Positions 1-8,581 of a stretch of DNA of 64,000 nt are shown here, piece by piece. The position numbers and the translations under genes were made by a program. The notes below the pieces were generated by a model. The model was not told the origin of the DNA, did not search any database, and saw only the letters and a list, made by a program, of their open reading frames with translations. Positions within the stretch are counted from its first letter, which is position 1. Each line of letters starts with the position of its first letter. The DNA comes from Lysobacterales bacterium. Lineage in GTDB: Bacteria > Pseudomonadota > Gammaproteobacteria > Xanthomonadales > SZUA-5. Location of the stretch: the NCBI GenBank assembly GCA_022844135.1, contig JALHMG010000026.1, positions 16,192-80,191 on the forward strand, read 5' to 3'.

Positions 1-39
1 GTGATCCATGTGATCGACACGGTGATCATGCCGAAGTAA
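1..39 (+). CDS. 3' end of a fasciclin (FAS1) domain protein
   Basis: Only the last 12 codons and the TAA stop are inside the window. They read VIHVIDTVIMPK, which matches the conserved end of a FAS1 domain (pattern xIHxIDxVLxP). FAS1 proteins are usually exported, small and adhesive. A strong hairpin follows 13 bases after the stop. The identification rests on 12 residues, so it is probable rather than certain; the bases to the left of the window would settle it. Confidence 0.6.
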   Translation: MIHVIDTVIMPK

Positions 40-52
40 GCACCAGCCGACT

Positions 53-78
53 GCGCGGCGGCCTGGGGGCCGCCGCGC
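53..78. terminator. strong GC hairpin between convergent genes
   Basis: A perfect 11-bp stem (GCGCGGCGGCC paired with GGCCGCCGCGC) around the loop TGGG lies between the fasciclin gene and the convergent SDR gene. There is no T-tract on either side, so it is a bidirectional terminator-like hairpin rather than a textbook intrinsic terminator. Confidence 0.6.
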
Positions 79-88
79 ATGGCCTGCG

Positions 89-832
89 TCAGTCCATAAA
101 GTATCCGCCGTTGACCGGCAGGTTCGCCCCCGTGATGAAACCGGCGTCGTCGGACGTCAGGAAATCCACCGCACGGGCGATCTCGGAAGGCTCTCCCAGG
201 CGGCCCACCGGGATCTTGGCGATGATGTCATTGCGAATATTCTCGGCGATGTTCATCACCAACTGCGTGCGGCAATAGCCCGGTGAGACCGAATTGACAG
301 TGACGCCTTTTCGCGCCACCTCTCGGGCCAATGCCATGGTGAACCCGTGCAACCCGGCCTTCGCAGCGGAGTAGTTGGTTTGTCCGAACTGACCGGTCTG
401 TCCGTTGACCGAGCTGATATTGACGATGCGTCCGAAGCCTCGGTCGCACATGCTGTCGATGAAATGCCGCGTCACATTGAACGCGCTGTCGAGGTTGACG
501 CGCATCACGTCCTGCCAGAAGCTCAGGTCCATTTTGCGCAACGTCGTGTCGCGCGTGATGCCAGCGGCGTTCACGACGATATCGACCGGCCCAAACGTGG
601 CAGCTACCCCTTCGGCGAACGCTTTGCAGGCATCGAAATCGGAGACATCGATGGGACGGAACGCAATGCGATCGCCGTGCGTGGCGACTTCGCGTTGAAA
701 CGCCGCAATGCGCTCCTCGCGTGCGCCCAGGTCTGCCGCCACCACGCGCCGCCCGCTTGCCGCGAGCTGCAGACAAATTGCAGTTCCCAAGCCGCCAATC
801 CCACCCGTCACCACCGCCAACCGCTCGCTCAT
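89..832 (-). CDS. acetoacetyl-CoA reductase-like short-chain dehydrogenase
   Basis: A 247-residue classical short-chain dehydrogenase of the PhaB/FabG group, predicted to reduce a 3-oxoacyl-CoA with NAD(P)H. Visible are the cofactor motif TGGIGGLG (residues 9-16), the NAAG structural motif near 88-91, and the catalytic Ser140/141, Tyr154 and Lys158 in SSVNGQTGQFGQTNYSAAK. The segment NGQTGQFGQTN and the ending LPVNGGYFMD are typical of PHB acetoacetyl-CoA reductases. A GGGGGAG ribosome site precedes the start. It is a paralogue of the gene at 1534-2274 but sits in its own unit, separated by 221 bases from phaR. Its exact substrate (3-oxoacyl-CoA chain length) cannot be told from sequence. Confidence 0.85.
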   Translation of the reverse strand: MSERLAVVTGGIGGLGTAICLQLAASGRRVVAADLGAREERIAAFQREVATHGDRIAFRPIDVSDFDACKAFAEGVAATFGPVDIVVNAAGITRDTTLRKMDLSFWQDVMRVNLDSAFNVTRHFIDSMCDRGFGRIVNISSVNGQTGQFGQTNYSAAKAGLHGFTMALAREVARKGVTVNSVSPGYCRTQLVMNIAENIRNDIIAKIPVGRLGEPSEIARAVDFLTSDDAGFITGANLPVNGGYFMD

Positions 833-1006
833 CGCTCCCCCTGTTGCACCGCAGCAAAAGCTCGAAATGCTACTCAGCTTTTGGGCGTCGCACCATAGCC
901 CGTTCGGACGTCGTCAGTAGAGGGGTGGGCTCCGATCGCGCAGCGAAACCCCGGTATGCGCTCACCGGTCTGCTCGAGAACCTGGCGCATAGCTTCGTGG
1001 GCGATT

Positions 1007-1048
1007 TCGGCACGAAGCCTCCAAGTTTCAGAGGAAGCTTCGTGCCGA
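1007..1048 (-). terminator. hairpin downstream of phaR
   Basis: A perfect 12-bp stem (TCGGCACGAAGC with GCTTCGTGCCGA) and an 18-base loop lie six bases beyond the phaR stop on the minus strand. The following bases are AAATCG and not T-rich, so termination efficiency is uncertain. Confidence 0.5.
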
Positions 1049-1053
1049 GACGA

Positions 1054-1524
1054 TCAGCGGCGCTTGTCGGGTGGCGGCGTAGGCGTGGGCGGCTTCGGCA
1101 GGCCGCTCTGGATCTGTCGCCACAGCTCCATATTGCGCTCGGTCAGGTCCGTCATCATCGCCCATGGCGACTGTCCCAGCAGCGTGTTGAGCTGGCTGCG
1201 GAACTGCTGCTGCTGATCAAGAAACACCTGCATGCTGCGCTCGAGATAACTGCCCATGAAGCCTTGCAACGAGTCGCCATAAAAGCGGATCAATTGCGAT
1301 AGCAGTTGCGTGGTCAGCAGCGGCTGCCCTTGCTCCTCGCGCTCGGCGATGATCTGCAACAGCACCGAGCGCGTGAGGTCTTGCCCAGATTTTGCGTCAT
1401 GGACCTCGAAGGTTTCGCCGTCCTGCACCAACTGGCGTACGTCTTCGAGCGTCACGTAGGATGAGATTTCGGTGTCGTAAAGACGCCGATTCGGGTACTT
1501 CTTGATGACGCGAACGCTGGCCAT
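1054..1524 (-). CDS. phaR: polyhydroxyalkanoate synthesis regulator PhaR
   Basis: A 156-residue protein with the N-terminal PHB/PHA accumulation DNA-binding domain (IKKYPNRRLYDTEISSYVTL, residues 7-26) followed by the C-terminal PHB_acc domain with the typical LLTTQLLSQLIRFYGDSLQGF stretch split over residues 69-89 and a Gln-rich end. PhaR binds nascent PHB granules and DNA and represses phasin genes and often its own. It lies 9 bases downstream of the acetoacetyl-CoA reductase gene and is surely cotranscribed with it. No phaC synthase or phasin gene is in the window. Confidence 0.95.
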   Translation of the reverse strand: MASVRVIKKYPNRRLYDTEISSYVTLEDVRQLVQDGETFEVHDAKSGQDLTRSVLLQIIAEREEQGQPLLTTQLLSQLIRFYGDSLQGFMGSYLERSMQVFLDQQQQFRSQLNTLLGQSPWAMMTDLTERNMELWRQIQSGLPKPPTPTPPPDKRR

Positions 1525-1533
1525 GGATGAGTA

Positions 1534-2274
1534 TTACCAGCCCATGTAGTGGCCGCCGTTGATCGACAGGTTAGCCCCTGTGATCCACGCAGCCTCTTCG
1601 TTGACGAAAAAATTCACGGCGTAGGCAATTTCATCGGGCGAGCCCAAACGACCGGTCGGAATCTGCGCGACGATCTTGGCACGCACATCTTCGGGCACAG
1701 CCATCACCATATCGGTGCCGACATAACCTGGAGAAACGGTGTTGACCGTGATGCCGAATTTGGCGTTCTCTTGCGCCAGCGAAATGGTAAAGCCGTGCAT
1801 GCCGGCCTTGGACGCTGCGTAGTTGGCTTGACCGTACTGGCCCTTCTGACCATTGATCGATGAGATCTGCACGATGCGCCCCCACATCCGAGCGCGCATG
1901 CCTTCGATGACATTGCGCGTCACGTTGTAGCACGACGTCAGGTTGGTGGCGATCACGTCCGACCACTGTTGCTCACTCATGCGATGGAAAGTGCCGTCGC
2001 GCGTGATGCCAGCGTTGTTGATCAGGATATCGATGCCGCCCAATTGTGCCTCGATCGCTTGAATCATCGCTTTGGTCGAGGCGAAATCGGCCACGTCGCC
2101 GGGCACGATCAAACAGTCGATCCCGTCCTTCTTCAGCTCTTCCGCCCAGGCGCGGGCCTTTTCTTCATTGCGATAGTTGGTTGCAACGCGATGTCCGGCC
2201 TTGGCCAGGCGTTTCACCATGGCTGTTCCAATGCCGCCGGTGCCGCCGGTGACGAGTGCGACGCGTGAAGTCAT
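1534..2274 (-). CDS. phaB: acetoacetyl-CoA reductase
   Basis: A 246-residue short-chain dehydrogenase that reduces acetoacetyl-CoA to (R)-3-hydroxybutyryl-CoA, the second step of PHB synthesis. It has TGGTGGIG (residues 9-16), NNAG (86-89) and the catalytic Ser138/139, Tyr152 and Lys156 inside the PhaB hallmark SSINGQKGQYGQANYAASK. The ending INGGHYMGW is close to the classic PhaB ending. A strong ribosome site GGGAGGAG precedes the ATG. It is the first gene of a phaB-phaR unit. The neighbouring phaR supports the PHB role over a fatty-acid FabG role. Confidence 0.93.
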   Translation of the reverse strand: MTSRVALVTGGTGGIGTAMVKRLAKAGHRVATNYRNEEKARAWAEELKKDGIDCLIVPGDVADFASTKAMIQAIEAQLGGIDILINNAGITRDGTFHRMSEQQWSDVIATNLTSCYNVTRNVIEGMRARMWGRIVQISSINGQKGQYGQANYAASKAGMHGFTISLAQENAKFGITVNTVSPGYVGTDMVMAVPEDVRAKIVAQIPTGRLGSPDEIAYAVNFFVNEEAAWITGANLSINGGHYMGW

Positions 2275-2438
2275 GACTTGATTACTCCTCCCAAAGGTGC
2301 TGGGGATTCTACACAGCGTGAAGGAGATTTCTGCGTTGCAGCAGAAACGGCCTCGATCGCTGGCATATCCGGCAGTGTCTGCGGGGACATGGACTGCCCA
2401 GGTTGGCTGTCGCCAGCGGCGTGCTCCAGCTCCCGAGG

Positions 2439-3749
2439 CTAACGCCAGAACACGATACGCCAGGGCTCACGCGGTGGTTCTTTGGGGTCTTGCGGTCGTT
2501 CGATTGCAAGTACATGGCGGCCGGGTTGCAGATCGCGCACATCGATCATCGCTTGATATCCCGGCAGGCCGTGGCGATCGGCAGACACATCAAAGAGGAC
2601 GTCCAACGGTGTGCCGTTCAATGTCAAGCGATAAATGCGCGCCGCGCAGTCGAGAAAGGCGCTGGTATGCGCTGTTTCCTGAGCGAGCGCCTGCACCGGG
2701 TCCTGACTGGTGTCGGGTCGTTTCAAGCCCGGACAAACCCTGGCGAAGTCGTCACGATTCGTGGATTCGATATGCGGAATAAACAAATCGAGATATGGCT
2801 CGCTGACGACCGGCGCCGCAATGGTGGGCAGCGGACGCAGCGGCGCCAGTTCGCCGGCGCGACTGCGGTAGTACCCAGAAAGCAACTGGCGATCGCGCGC
2901 GTCGTCAGGCAGCAACGACTCGCCGGGCAACTGCATGCGACCTGTCAGGACCAAAATCTCGACGAATACCAATGCAATGAGCGTGTAGATGGCGCCCAAC
3001 AGGACCGCATTGCCTCGCAGCGTGCCAAATCGACTCAGAATGGTCTGCAGCAGGTATCCCGAAATCCAGCCCGATGAAACGAATGAGTTACCCCGATAAA
3101 CCCAAAGTATGGCCGTGGCGATTCGCCCATCGGGCGCCAGGCGCCCTCCCCAGCGGCGATCTAGCAAGCCCGCCAGGACAATAGGAACGATCAGGCACGC
3201 GACGATCGTAAACATGGCCCACGGTGGCGCCGATTCGCCCGTTAGCCAGTGGAACAACAGCTCAACGCCAAGGACCAGGCCCGACGTCATCAGCGTGACG
3301 GTGATCGACATGATCACAATCAGCATGCCGAACGCGAACACGAAACTGGCGTAGTTGTCTGTGCGTTCGATGGCTTCCAGCGGCGATGGAATGGTTTGCC
3401 GGATGTGGCTCAAGAACACCGGCGAGCGTTTCATCTTTTCGTAGTCGATGCCGCCCGGATACACCGAATACAGGCCGAGCATCGCAACCCAGATTGCGCG
3501 CAACGCAAGATGCAGGCTGAAGGTGCAGATCAATGCGTAGGCCACCACCTTGGCGTACAAATACAGAATCGACGAAGCCACGATGGCCGAACCGGCTGCC
3601 CGCGGCGTCCATTCAAAGAACAACTCATCGATTGCTGCTGGCGCCTGCATCGTTGCGAATACCAGCGCGCCCGATAGCAGCAGCTCCACTTCCCATGTGG
3701 GCGTGGTGTTCTTCGGAACGGTGACTGGCTCTTCGGTTGGCGTACTCAT
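2439..3749 (-). CDS. multi-pass membrane protein of unknown function
   Basis: A 436-residue protein that I do not assign to a named family. The N-terminal 280 residues hold about six hydrophobic spans (for example near residues 60-85, 135-160, 180-195, 245-270). The C-terminal 150 residues are soluble and end in a small beta-rich module (MIDVRDLQPGRHVLAIERP) like the immunoglobulin-type domains found at the end of exported proteins, which suggests it faces the periplasm. No catalytic motif is evident. It is transcribed towards the phaB-phaR unit, 164 bases away, and is divergent from metF with a 128-base gap. Confidence 0.75.
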   Translation of the reverse strand: MSTPTEEPVTVPKNTTPTWEVELLLSGALVFATMQAPAAIDELFFEWTPRAAGSAIVASSILYLYAKVVAYALICTFSLHLALRAIWVAMLGLYSVYPGGIDYEKMKRSPVFLSHIRQTIPSPLEAIERTDNYASFVFAFGMLIVIMSITVTLMTSGLVLGVELLFHWLTGESAPPWAMFTIVACLIVPIVLAGLLDRRWGGRLAPDGRIATAILWVYRGNSFVSSGWISGYLLQTILSRFGTLRGNAVLLGAIYTLIALVFVEILVLTGRMQLPGESLLPDDARDRQLLSGYYRSRAGELAPLRPLPTIAAPVVSEPYLDLFIPHIESTNRDDFARVCPGLKRPDTSQDPVQALAQETAHTSAFLDCAARIYRLTLNGTPLDVLFDVSADRHGLPGYQAMIDVRDLQPGRHVLAIERPQDPKEPPREPWRIVFWR

Positions 3750-3877
3750 CGACTGACCGGCGCGGCGGAAAATCGGACGATACCCCGAGAACTGCTGTCC
3801 AGGAGAAGGCGACAGCTTGCGGCGACTACACGAATGCGGCGAGCATGGGCGACTGCGATTAGACGTCTACACGCCCC

Positions 3878-4699
3878 ATGCTTCCTCTGAGTTTCGAATT
3901 CTTTCCGCCCAAGACCGATGAGCAGCGCGAAACGTTGCATCGCAGCGTGCAGCGTCTTCTCAGTCACTCCCCCGATTACGTCAGCGTCACGTTTGGCGCG
4001 GGCGGGTCGACGCTGAGCTACACCTACAGCACCGTGGCCGAACTCAAGACGGCGCACGGCCTCGATGTCGCACCCCACCTGTCGTGCATGGGCGGCACTG
4101 CTGCGGAAATCCGTGAGCTGCTGCAGCGCTATGTGGATTTGGGCGTGCGCCGTCTGGTGGCGCTGCGCGGCGACATGCCCTCGGGCATGGCGACGGCGGG
4201 TGAGTTCCGTTACGCGATCGATCTGGTGCGCTTCGTCCGCGCGGAGTTCGGCGCGCATTTCCATATCGAGGTGGCGTGTTATCCCGAGTGCCATCCGCAG
4301 GCGCGCGATGCGCGCGAGGATTTGCGCCATTTCGCAGCCAAGATGGCGGCCGGCGCAGATGGCGCGATCACGCAGTATTTTTTCAATGCCGATGCCTTCG
4401 CGCAATTCGTCCGCGAAGCGCGCCGCGAGGGCGTGACCGCGCCGATCGTCCCCGGCATCATGCCGATCTCCAATTTCAGCCAATTGAAGCGCTTCTCGGA
4501 CATGTGCGGCGCCGAGATCCCGCGCTGGCTGGAGCGGCGCATGCAAAGCTATGGCGACGATAGCGAAAGCATCGCCGCGCTCGGCGCCGATGCGGTTGCG
4601 GCGCTGTGCCGGCGACTGATCGAAGTCGGCGCACCGGGCTTCCATTTTTACACCTTGAATCGCGCCAAAGCGACCCAGGCGGTCATCGAACGATTGTGA
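3878..4699 (+). CDS. metF: methylenetetrahydrofolate reductase
   Basis: A 273-residue FAD enzyme that reduces 5,10-methylene-THF to 5-methyl-THF for methionine synthesis. The N-terminal LSFEFFPPK holds the catalytic Glu, and [19 protein letters not shown] and LRGDMP are the usual FAD and folate contacts; the C-terminal [13 protein letters not shown] is a strong family signature. Length is near the 280-300 typical of bacterial MetF. The ahcY gene downstream in the window belongs to the same methyl cycle. Its TGA stop overlaps the GTG start of the ABC ATPase gene. Confidence 0.96.
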   Translation: MLPLSFEFFPPKTDEQRETLHRSVQRLLSHSPDYVSVTFGAGGSTLSYTYSTVAELKTAHGLDVAPHLSCMGGTAAEIRELLQRYVDLGVRRLVALRGDMPSGMATAGEFRYAIDLVRFVRAEFGAHFHIEVACYPECHPQARDAREDLRHFAAKMAAGADGAITQYFFNADAFAQFVREARREGVTAPIVPGIMPISNFSQLKRFSDMCGAEIPRWLERRMQSYGDDSESIAALGADAVAALCRRLIEVGAPGFHFYTLNRAKATQAVIERL

Positions 4700-5403
4700 A
4701 GCCGAGCGTCTTCAACGCCAGGGGACTGACTCGCATCTATCGCACCGGCGAGGTGCAAATCCACGCCCTGCGTGGCGTCGATCTGGATCTGTACGCGGGC
4801 GAGTTTGTCGTGTTGCTGGGGCCATCGGGAAGCGGCAAGTCGACGCTGCTGAATATCCTGGGTGGTCTCGATGTTGCGACCAGCGGCACCGTGCGCTACA
4901 TGGATCGTGAGCTGACGGCAGCCAGCGATGCGGAACTCACGCTGTTTCGCCGCCGGCACGTAGGTTTTGTATTCCAGTTCTACAACCTCATCCCGAGCCT
5001 GACGGCACGCGAGAACGTCGAAGTCGTGACCGAAATCGCCGAGCATCCGATGGCCGCGCTGGATGCGCTGGCACTCGTGGGGCTGGCAGATCGCGCCGAC
5101 GCCTTTCCCTCGCAACTGTCGGGTGGCCAACAGCAGCGGGTTGCTATTGCGCGGGCGATCGCCAAGCAGCCGGATGTGCTCTTATGCGACGAACCTACCG
5201 GCGCACTCGACTCGCAAACCGGCGTACGCGTTCTGGAGGCGCTCACCGACGTCAACGAGCGCCTGGGCACGACCACCGTTGTGATCACGCACAACGCCAG
5301 CATTGCGCAAATGGCGCATCGCGTTATTCACTTGTCCGACGGCCAGATCGTGAGTATCGACCAGCGTCAGACGCGTCTTCGTGCACGCGACATCAGCTGG
5401 TGA
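4696..5403 (+). CDS. ABC transporter ATP-binding protein (LolD/MacB type), orphan
   Basis: A 235-residue ATPase of the LolD/MacB/FtsE group. Walker [11 protein letters not shown]-loop [17 protein letters not shown], signature LSGGQQQR, Walker [14 protein letters not shown] and H-loop VITHN are all present. I place the start at the GTG that overlaps the metF stop (GTGA), since the encoded [18 protein letters not shown] is where this family begins; the frame is open further upstream inside metF. Such ATPases normally sit next to an FtsX-like permease, but the next gene is convergent only 15 bases away, so the partner must be encoded elsewhere. Confidence 0.88.
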   Translation: MKPSVFNARGLTRIYRTGEVQIHALRGVDLDLYAGEFVVLLGPSGSGKSTLLNILGGLDVATSGTVRYMDRELTAASDAELTLFRRRHVGFVFQFYNLIPSLTARENVEVVTEIAEHPMAALDALALVGLADRADAFPSQLSGGQQQRVAIARAIAKQPDVLLCDEPTGALDSQTGVRVLEALTDVNERLGTTTVVITHNASIAQMAHRVIHLSDGQIVSIDQRQTRLRARDISW

Positions 5404-5418
5404 GCCGGCTGCGATTGC

Positions 5419-6516
5419 CTATCGATTGGACCGGATCAGCGAGACGCCATCAGGGCCGCTTTTGCCGCTCAAACGATTGAGACTGTTATTGTCGAAACGA
5501 GCCACTTCGGCGCCGTTGAACAACAGTCGGCAAAGGCGCGGCGCTCCGTCGCGGCGTGCCAGATCGTTGCTGCACAACAGCTCTGCGCCACGCGCGACAT
5601 CGGTCAACACCGCATCGCTGGCCGTCGAGCGCGATGCCGAATAGCTCAGTTCCAGAACGGTTGGACTGACTCGCGACGTAAACGTCGTGCTGGTGAACGT
5701 CCAGCTACCCTGCAATCCGCGGCCATCTGCGTCGTATGCGAAATTCAGACGACGCACGGATATCGGCATCAATTCCAGCGGCGCGAGAATGCCTTCGTCG
5801 AAAGCCTTCGAGAACCACAGGATGCCTTCGCTGTCGCTCAGGAATTCGATATCCAGCAAGCCTATAGGTTCGACGCCTTGCGGGCCTCTATAGGTACCCC
5901 AAAGCGGCTGGCCGCCGATGCTGCGCAGCAGGTCGCCTCGGTACACGGACCCCGAGAACGGTCCCGCGGACAGATACCAGGTTGCGCCGCCCGATAACGA
6001 ATAGGCGTTAGTGGTCATCGCGATACTGCCGCCCTGGCGCTCGATCAAGAATCCGATACCGCTACCGCTGGTTTGGAACTCGCCAGCCGAATCCGCGCCC
6101 CAGAATCCTGACTCCGGATCGACCGAACGCGTTCCTTGCGACTGCACATCGATCAGCCGGAACGCGAGCAACTGCTGTGCGACGCCGACGTTGCGCAACC
6201 ACAGCCGAACTCGATAATCGCGAGCTTGCGGAAAATTCGGCTCAATACCAGCCAGATCGAATACCCTGGCATAAGGAGTGAGCGCATCGCCGCAGACGCT
6301 GTCGGTCTGGCGCAGCGCCAGATCGATGTTGGGCCCATCGACAATCGGCGGCAAGAACTGGGGCCCGCACGTATTCGGCCACGTCCCTGAGACCCGAATC
6401 TGCAGCGCTTGCCCAGGTTGCGGCGCCGCGATCACCGACTCGATCTTGTGGTATGGCACCTGTGCCGCAAGTGCCATCGGAGCGGCTGCCAAAATCCACA
6501 ATAGGCGATTCCACAT
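5419..6516 (-). CDS. exported protein of unknown function
   Basis: A 365-residue protein with a clear Sec signal peptide (MWNRLLWILAAAPMALA, cleavage near AQV). The mature part is beta-rich and not recognised. Cysteine pairs (such as those in the segments NTCGPQF and SVCGDAL) suggest disulfides. The last residues read AEVARFDNNSLNRLSGK. It is transcribed alone, divergent from the isocitrate dehydrogenase gene and convergent with the ABC ATPase gene. Confidence 0.72.
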   Translation of the reverse strand: MWNRLLWILAAAPMALAAQVPYHKIESVIAAPQPGQALQIRVSGTWPNTCGPQFLPPIVDGPNIDLALRQTDSVCGDALTPYARVFDLAGIEPNFPQARDYRVRLWLRNVGVAQQLLAFRLIDVQSQGTRSVDPESGFWGADSAGEFQTSGSGIGFLIERQGGSIAMTTNAYSLSGGATWYLSAGPFSGSVYRGDLLRSIGGQPLWGTYRGPQGVEPIGLLDIEFLSDSEGILWFSKAFDEGILAPLELMPISVRRLNFAYDADGRGLQGSWTFTSTTFTSRVSPTVLELSYSASRSTASDAVLTDVARGAELLCSNDLARRDGAPRLCRLLFNGAEVARFDNNSLNRLSGKSGPDGVSLIRSNR

Positions 6517-6645
6517 AAGTCACCTCTAATTGGGCTGACCGGGTCTGCCCGGCTTAACCATGAATTGCCTTTAACCCGACGCTTGTTGCTGCGCTCAGCG
6601 CACCGCTAGTTTACGCTTCTCAAATCGATCCTGCGTAGCCTACAA

Positions 6646-7650
6646 ATGAACAAAGCCATCACGATCATCCGCGGCGACGGCATCGGTCCTGAAATCAGCG
6701 ACGCTACCGTGCGGGTGCTTCAGGCACTGAACGCGGGGATCGAGTTCGAAGAGGCGCAGGCCGGCCTGTCTTCCCATGAGGCAACCGGCGAGCTGCTACC
6801 CGCAGCAACCTTAACTTCGATCGGCAAAACGCGGGTAGCACTCAAAGGTCCGTTGACGACGCCCGTCGGCGAGGGATTCTCCTCGCTCAACGTCGAGTTG
6901 CGCCGACGCTTCGACTTGTACGCCAACGTTCGCCCGGCGCTCTCGTTTCCCAACACGCGCTCGCGCTACGCCGACATCAACCTGCTAACGGTCCGCGAGA
7001 ACACCGAAGGTGCGTACCGCAGCGAAGGCCAAACGCTGTCGACCGACGGCGAACAAGCGCAATCGTTGATCCAGGTGACGCGCCGAGGCTCCGAGCGTAT
7101 CGCGCGCTACGCTTTCGATCTGGCGCAAAAAACCGGCCGCAAGCGGGTCACTATCGTCCACAAGGCGAATATCTTGAAGACGACATCGGGCCTGTTCTTG
7201 AAAACGGCTCGCGCCGTTGCGGCAGATTACCCAGGCATCGATGTGCGCGAAATGATCGTCGACAACGCCTGCATGCAATTGGTCATGGACCCGCAGCAGT
7301 TCGATGTGATCGTTACCACCAACTTGTTTGGCGACATCTTGTCGGATTTGTGCGCGGGCCTGGTAGGCGGCCTTGGCTTGGCGCCCGGAGCCAACATCGG
7401 CACCGATGCGGCAATCTTCGAAGCCGTGCACGGCTCGGCACCGGATATCGCCGGCAAGGGCGTCGCCAATCCCAGCGCCTTGCTGTTGGCCGCCGCGATG
7501 ATGCTCGACCATCTTGGAATGACCGAACAGGCCACGCGCGTACGATCGGCAATTCATGCCACTCTCGAGGCCAAAGACCGTCTGACCCGCGACCTCGGCG
7601 GACAGGCGTCGACCCGCGAGTTCACGGATGCACTGATTGCCCGATTGTGA
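6646..7650 (+). CDS. isocitrate dehydrogenase, NAD-dependent type
   Basis: A 334-residue member of the isocitrate/isopropylmalate dehydrogenase family, short like the NAD-dependent type and unlike the 415-residue NADP enzyme. GDGIGPE starts the fold; FSSLNVELRRRFDLYANVRP and RENTEGAY mark isocitrate rather than isopropylmalate specificity. NLFGDILSDLCAGLVGGLG carries the metal aspartates. HGSAPDIAGKGVANP has Asp-Ile where NADP enzymes have Lys-Tyr, so NAD is the expected cofactor. It acts in the citric acid cycle alongside the sdh genes of this window. A single-gene unit. Confidence 0.9.
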   Translation: MNKAITIIRGDGIGPEISDATVRVLQALNAGIEFEEAQAGLSSHEATGELLPAATLTSIGKTRVALKGPLTTPVGEGFSSLNVELRRRFDLYANVRPALSFPNTRSRYADINLLTVRENTEGAYRSEGQTLSTDGEQAQSLIQVTRRGSERIARYAFDLAQKTGRKRVTIVHKANILKTTSGLFLKTARAVAADYPGIDVREMIVDNACMQLVMDPQQFDVIVTTNLFGDILSDLCAGLVGGLGLAPGANIGTDAAIFEAVHGSAPDIAGKGVANPSALLLAAAMMLDHLGMTEQATRVRSAIHATLEAKDRLTRDLGGQASTREFTDALIARL

Positions 7651-7663
7651 TTTGCGCTGGCAA

Positions 7664-8464
7664 CTACCGGCGAAGGGTCGATTGCTCGAGCGATTGCGGC
7701 ATCGGCACCAGCACCTCGCCCCGGCCGACAATCGCCGCGTGATCGATCGCGCGGCGGAACACCGCTATTGCGTTCGCAACCGCAACCGCAGTTTCGTCGC
7801 CCAGCGCCAATCGAGCGGCGATCAGCGACGCCAGACTGCAACCTGTGCCGTGCCCGCGAAACGCACGCCGCGGCGTTCGATACTCACGCACACCGGACTG
7901 GTCGCAGTAGACATCGGTCAGCGTGTCGCCGCTGCCATGACCTCCCTTGAGCAAAACTGCCTCGGCACCCAACGCCAGTAGCGACCTTGCTGCCGAGCGC
8001 AAGTCGATTTCGCGCTCGTCGATGCCGAGCAGTACCGCCGCCTCCGGCAGATTCGGCGTGAGAATCGTTGCTCTGGCGATCAGCGGGCGCAAGGCCAGTT
8101 CGGCCTCGGCGTCGAGCAAACGCGCACCCGAGCTGGCGATCATGACCGGATCGACGACCAGCTTCAGTTGCGGAGCAGCCGCCAGGAGGCGTGTCACCTC
8201 AGCGACCGTTGCTCCGTTACCGAGCATGCCGGTCTTGGCCACGCAGACATCGAAATCGCTGAGTACGGCGTCGAACTGCGCAGCGATCATCGACAGCGGC
8301 AACGCATGAACAGCGCTGACCGACGTTGTATTTTGCGCCGTAATGGCCGTCAACACCGACAGTCCGAACACACCTTGACTATGGAATGCTCTAAGATCGG
8401 CTTGAATTCCCGCGCCGCCACCCGAATCGGAACCGGCGATGGTGAGTGCATAGGTCGTCTTCAT
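7664..8464 (-). CDS. thiD: hydroxymethylpyrimidine/phosphomethylpyrimidine kinase
   Basis: A 266-residue ribokinase-fold enzyme that phosphorylates HMP and HMP-P in thiamine synthesis. The start AGSDSGGGAGIQADLRAF is diagnostic, VVDPVMIASSGARLL and RGHGTGCSLAS supply the metal/phosphate contacts and the anion hole with the catalytic Cys. I choose the ATG at 8464 (MKTTYALTIAG), five codons inside the longest frame, because the family begins right before TIAGSDSGGGAG. No other thi gene is adjacent. Convergent with the IDH gene, 13 bases apart. Confidence 0.94.
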   Translation of the reverse strand: MKTTYALTIAGSDSGGGAGIQADLRAFHSQGVFGLSVLTAITAQNTTSVSAVHALPLSMIAAQFDAVLSDFDVCVAKTGMLGNGATVAEVTRLLAAAPQLKLVVDPVMIASSGARLLDAEAELALRPLIARATILTPNLPEAAVLLGIDEREIDLRSAARSLLALGAEAVLLKGGHGSGDTLTDVYCDQSGVREYRTPRRAFRGHGTGCSLASLIAARLALGDETAVAVANAIAVFRRAIDHAAIVGRGEVLVPMPQSLEQSTLRR

Positions 8465-8581
8465 GTGGCAAAAATACAACGAAAATCAGGTGTTGTTGCG
8501 TACTTGACGCACTGTTGTTTTTTTGCGATTCTGACGTCGGCTAGAAGCAACACTCCTTCCCTTCTAGCGGGCTTCAGGGGC

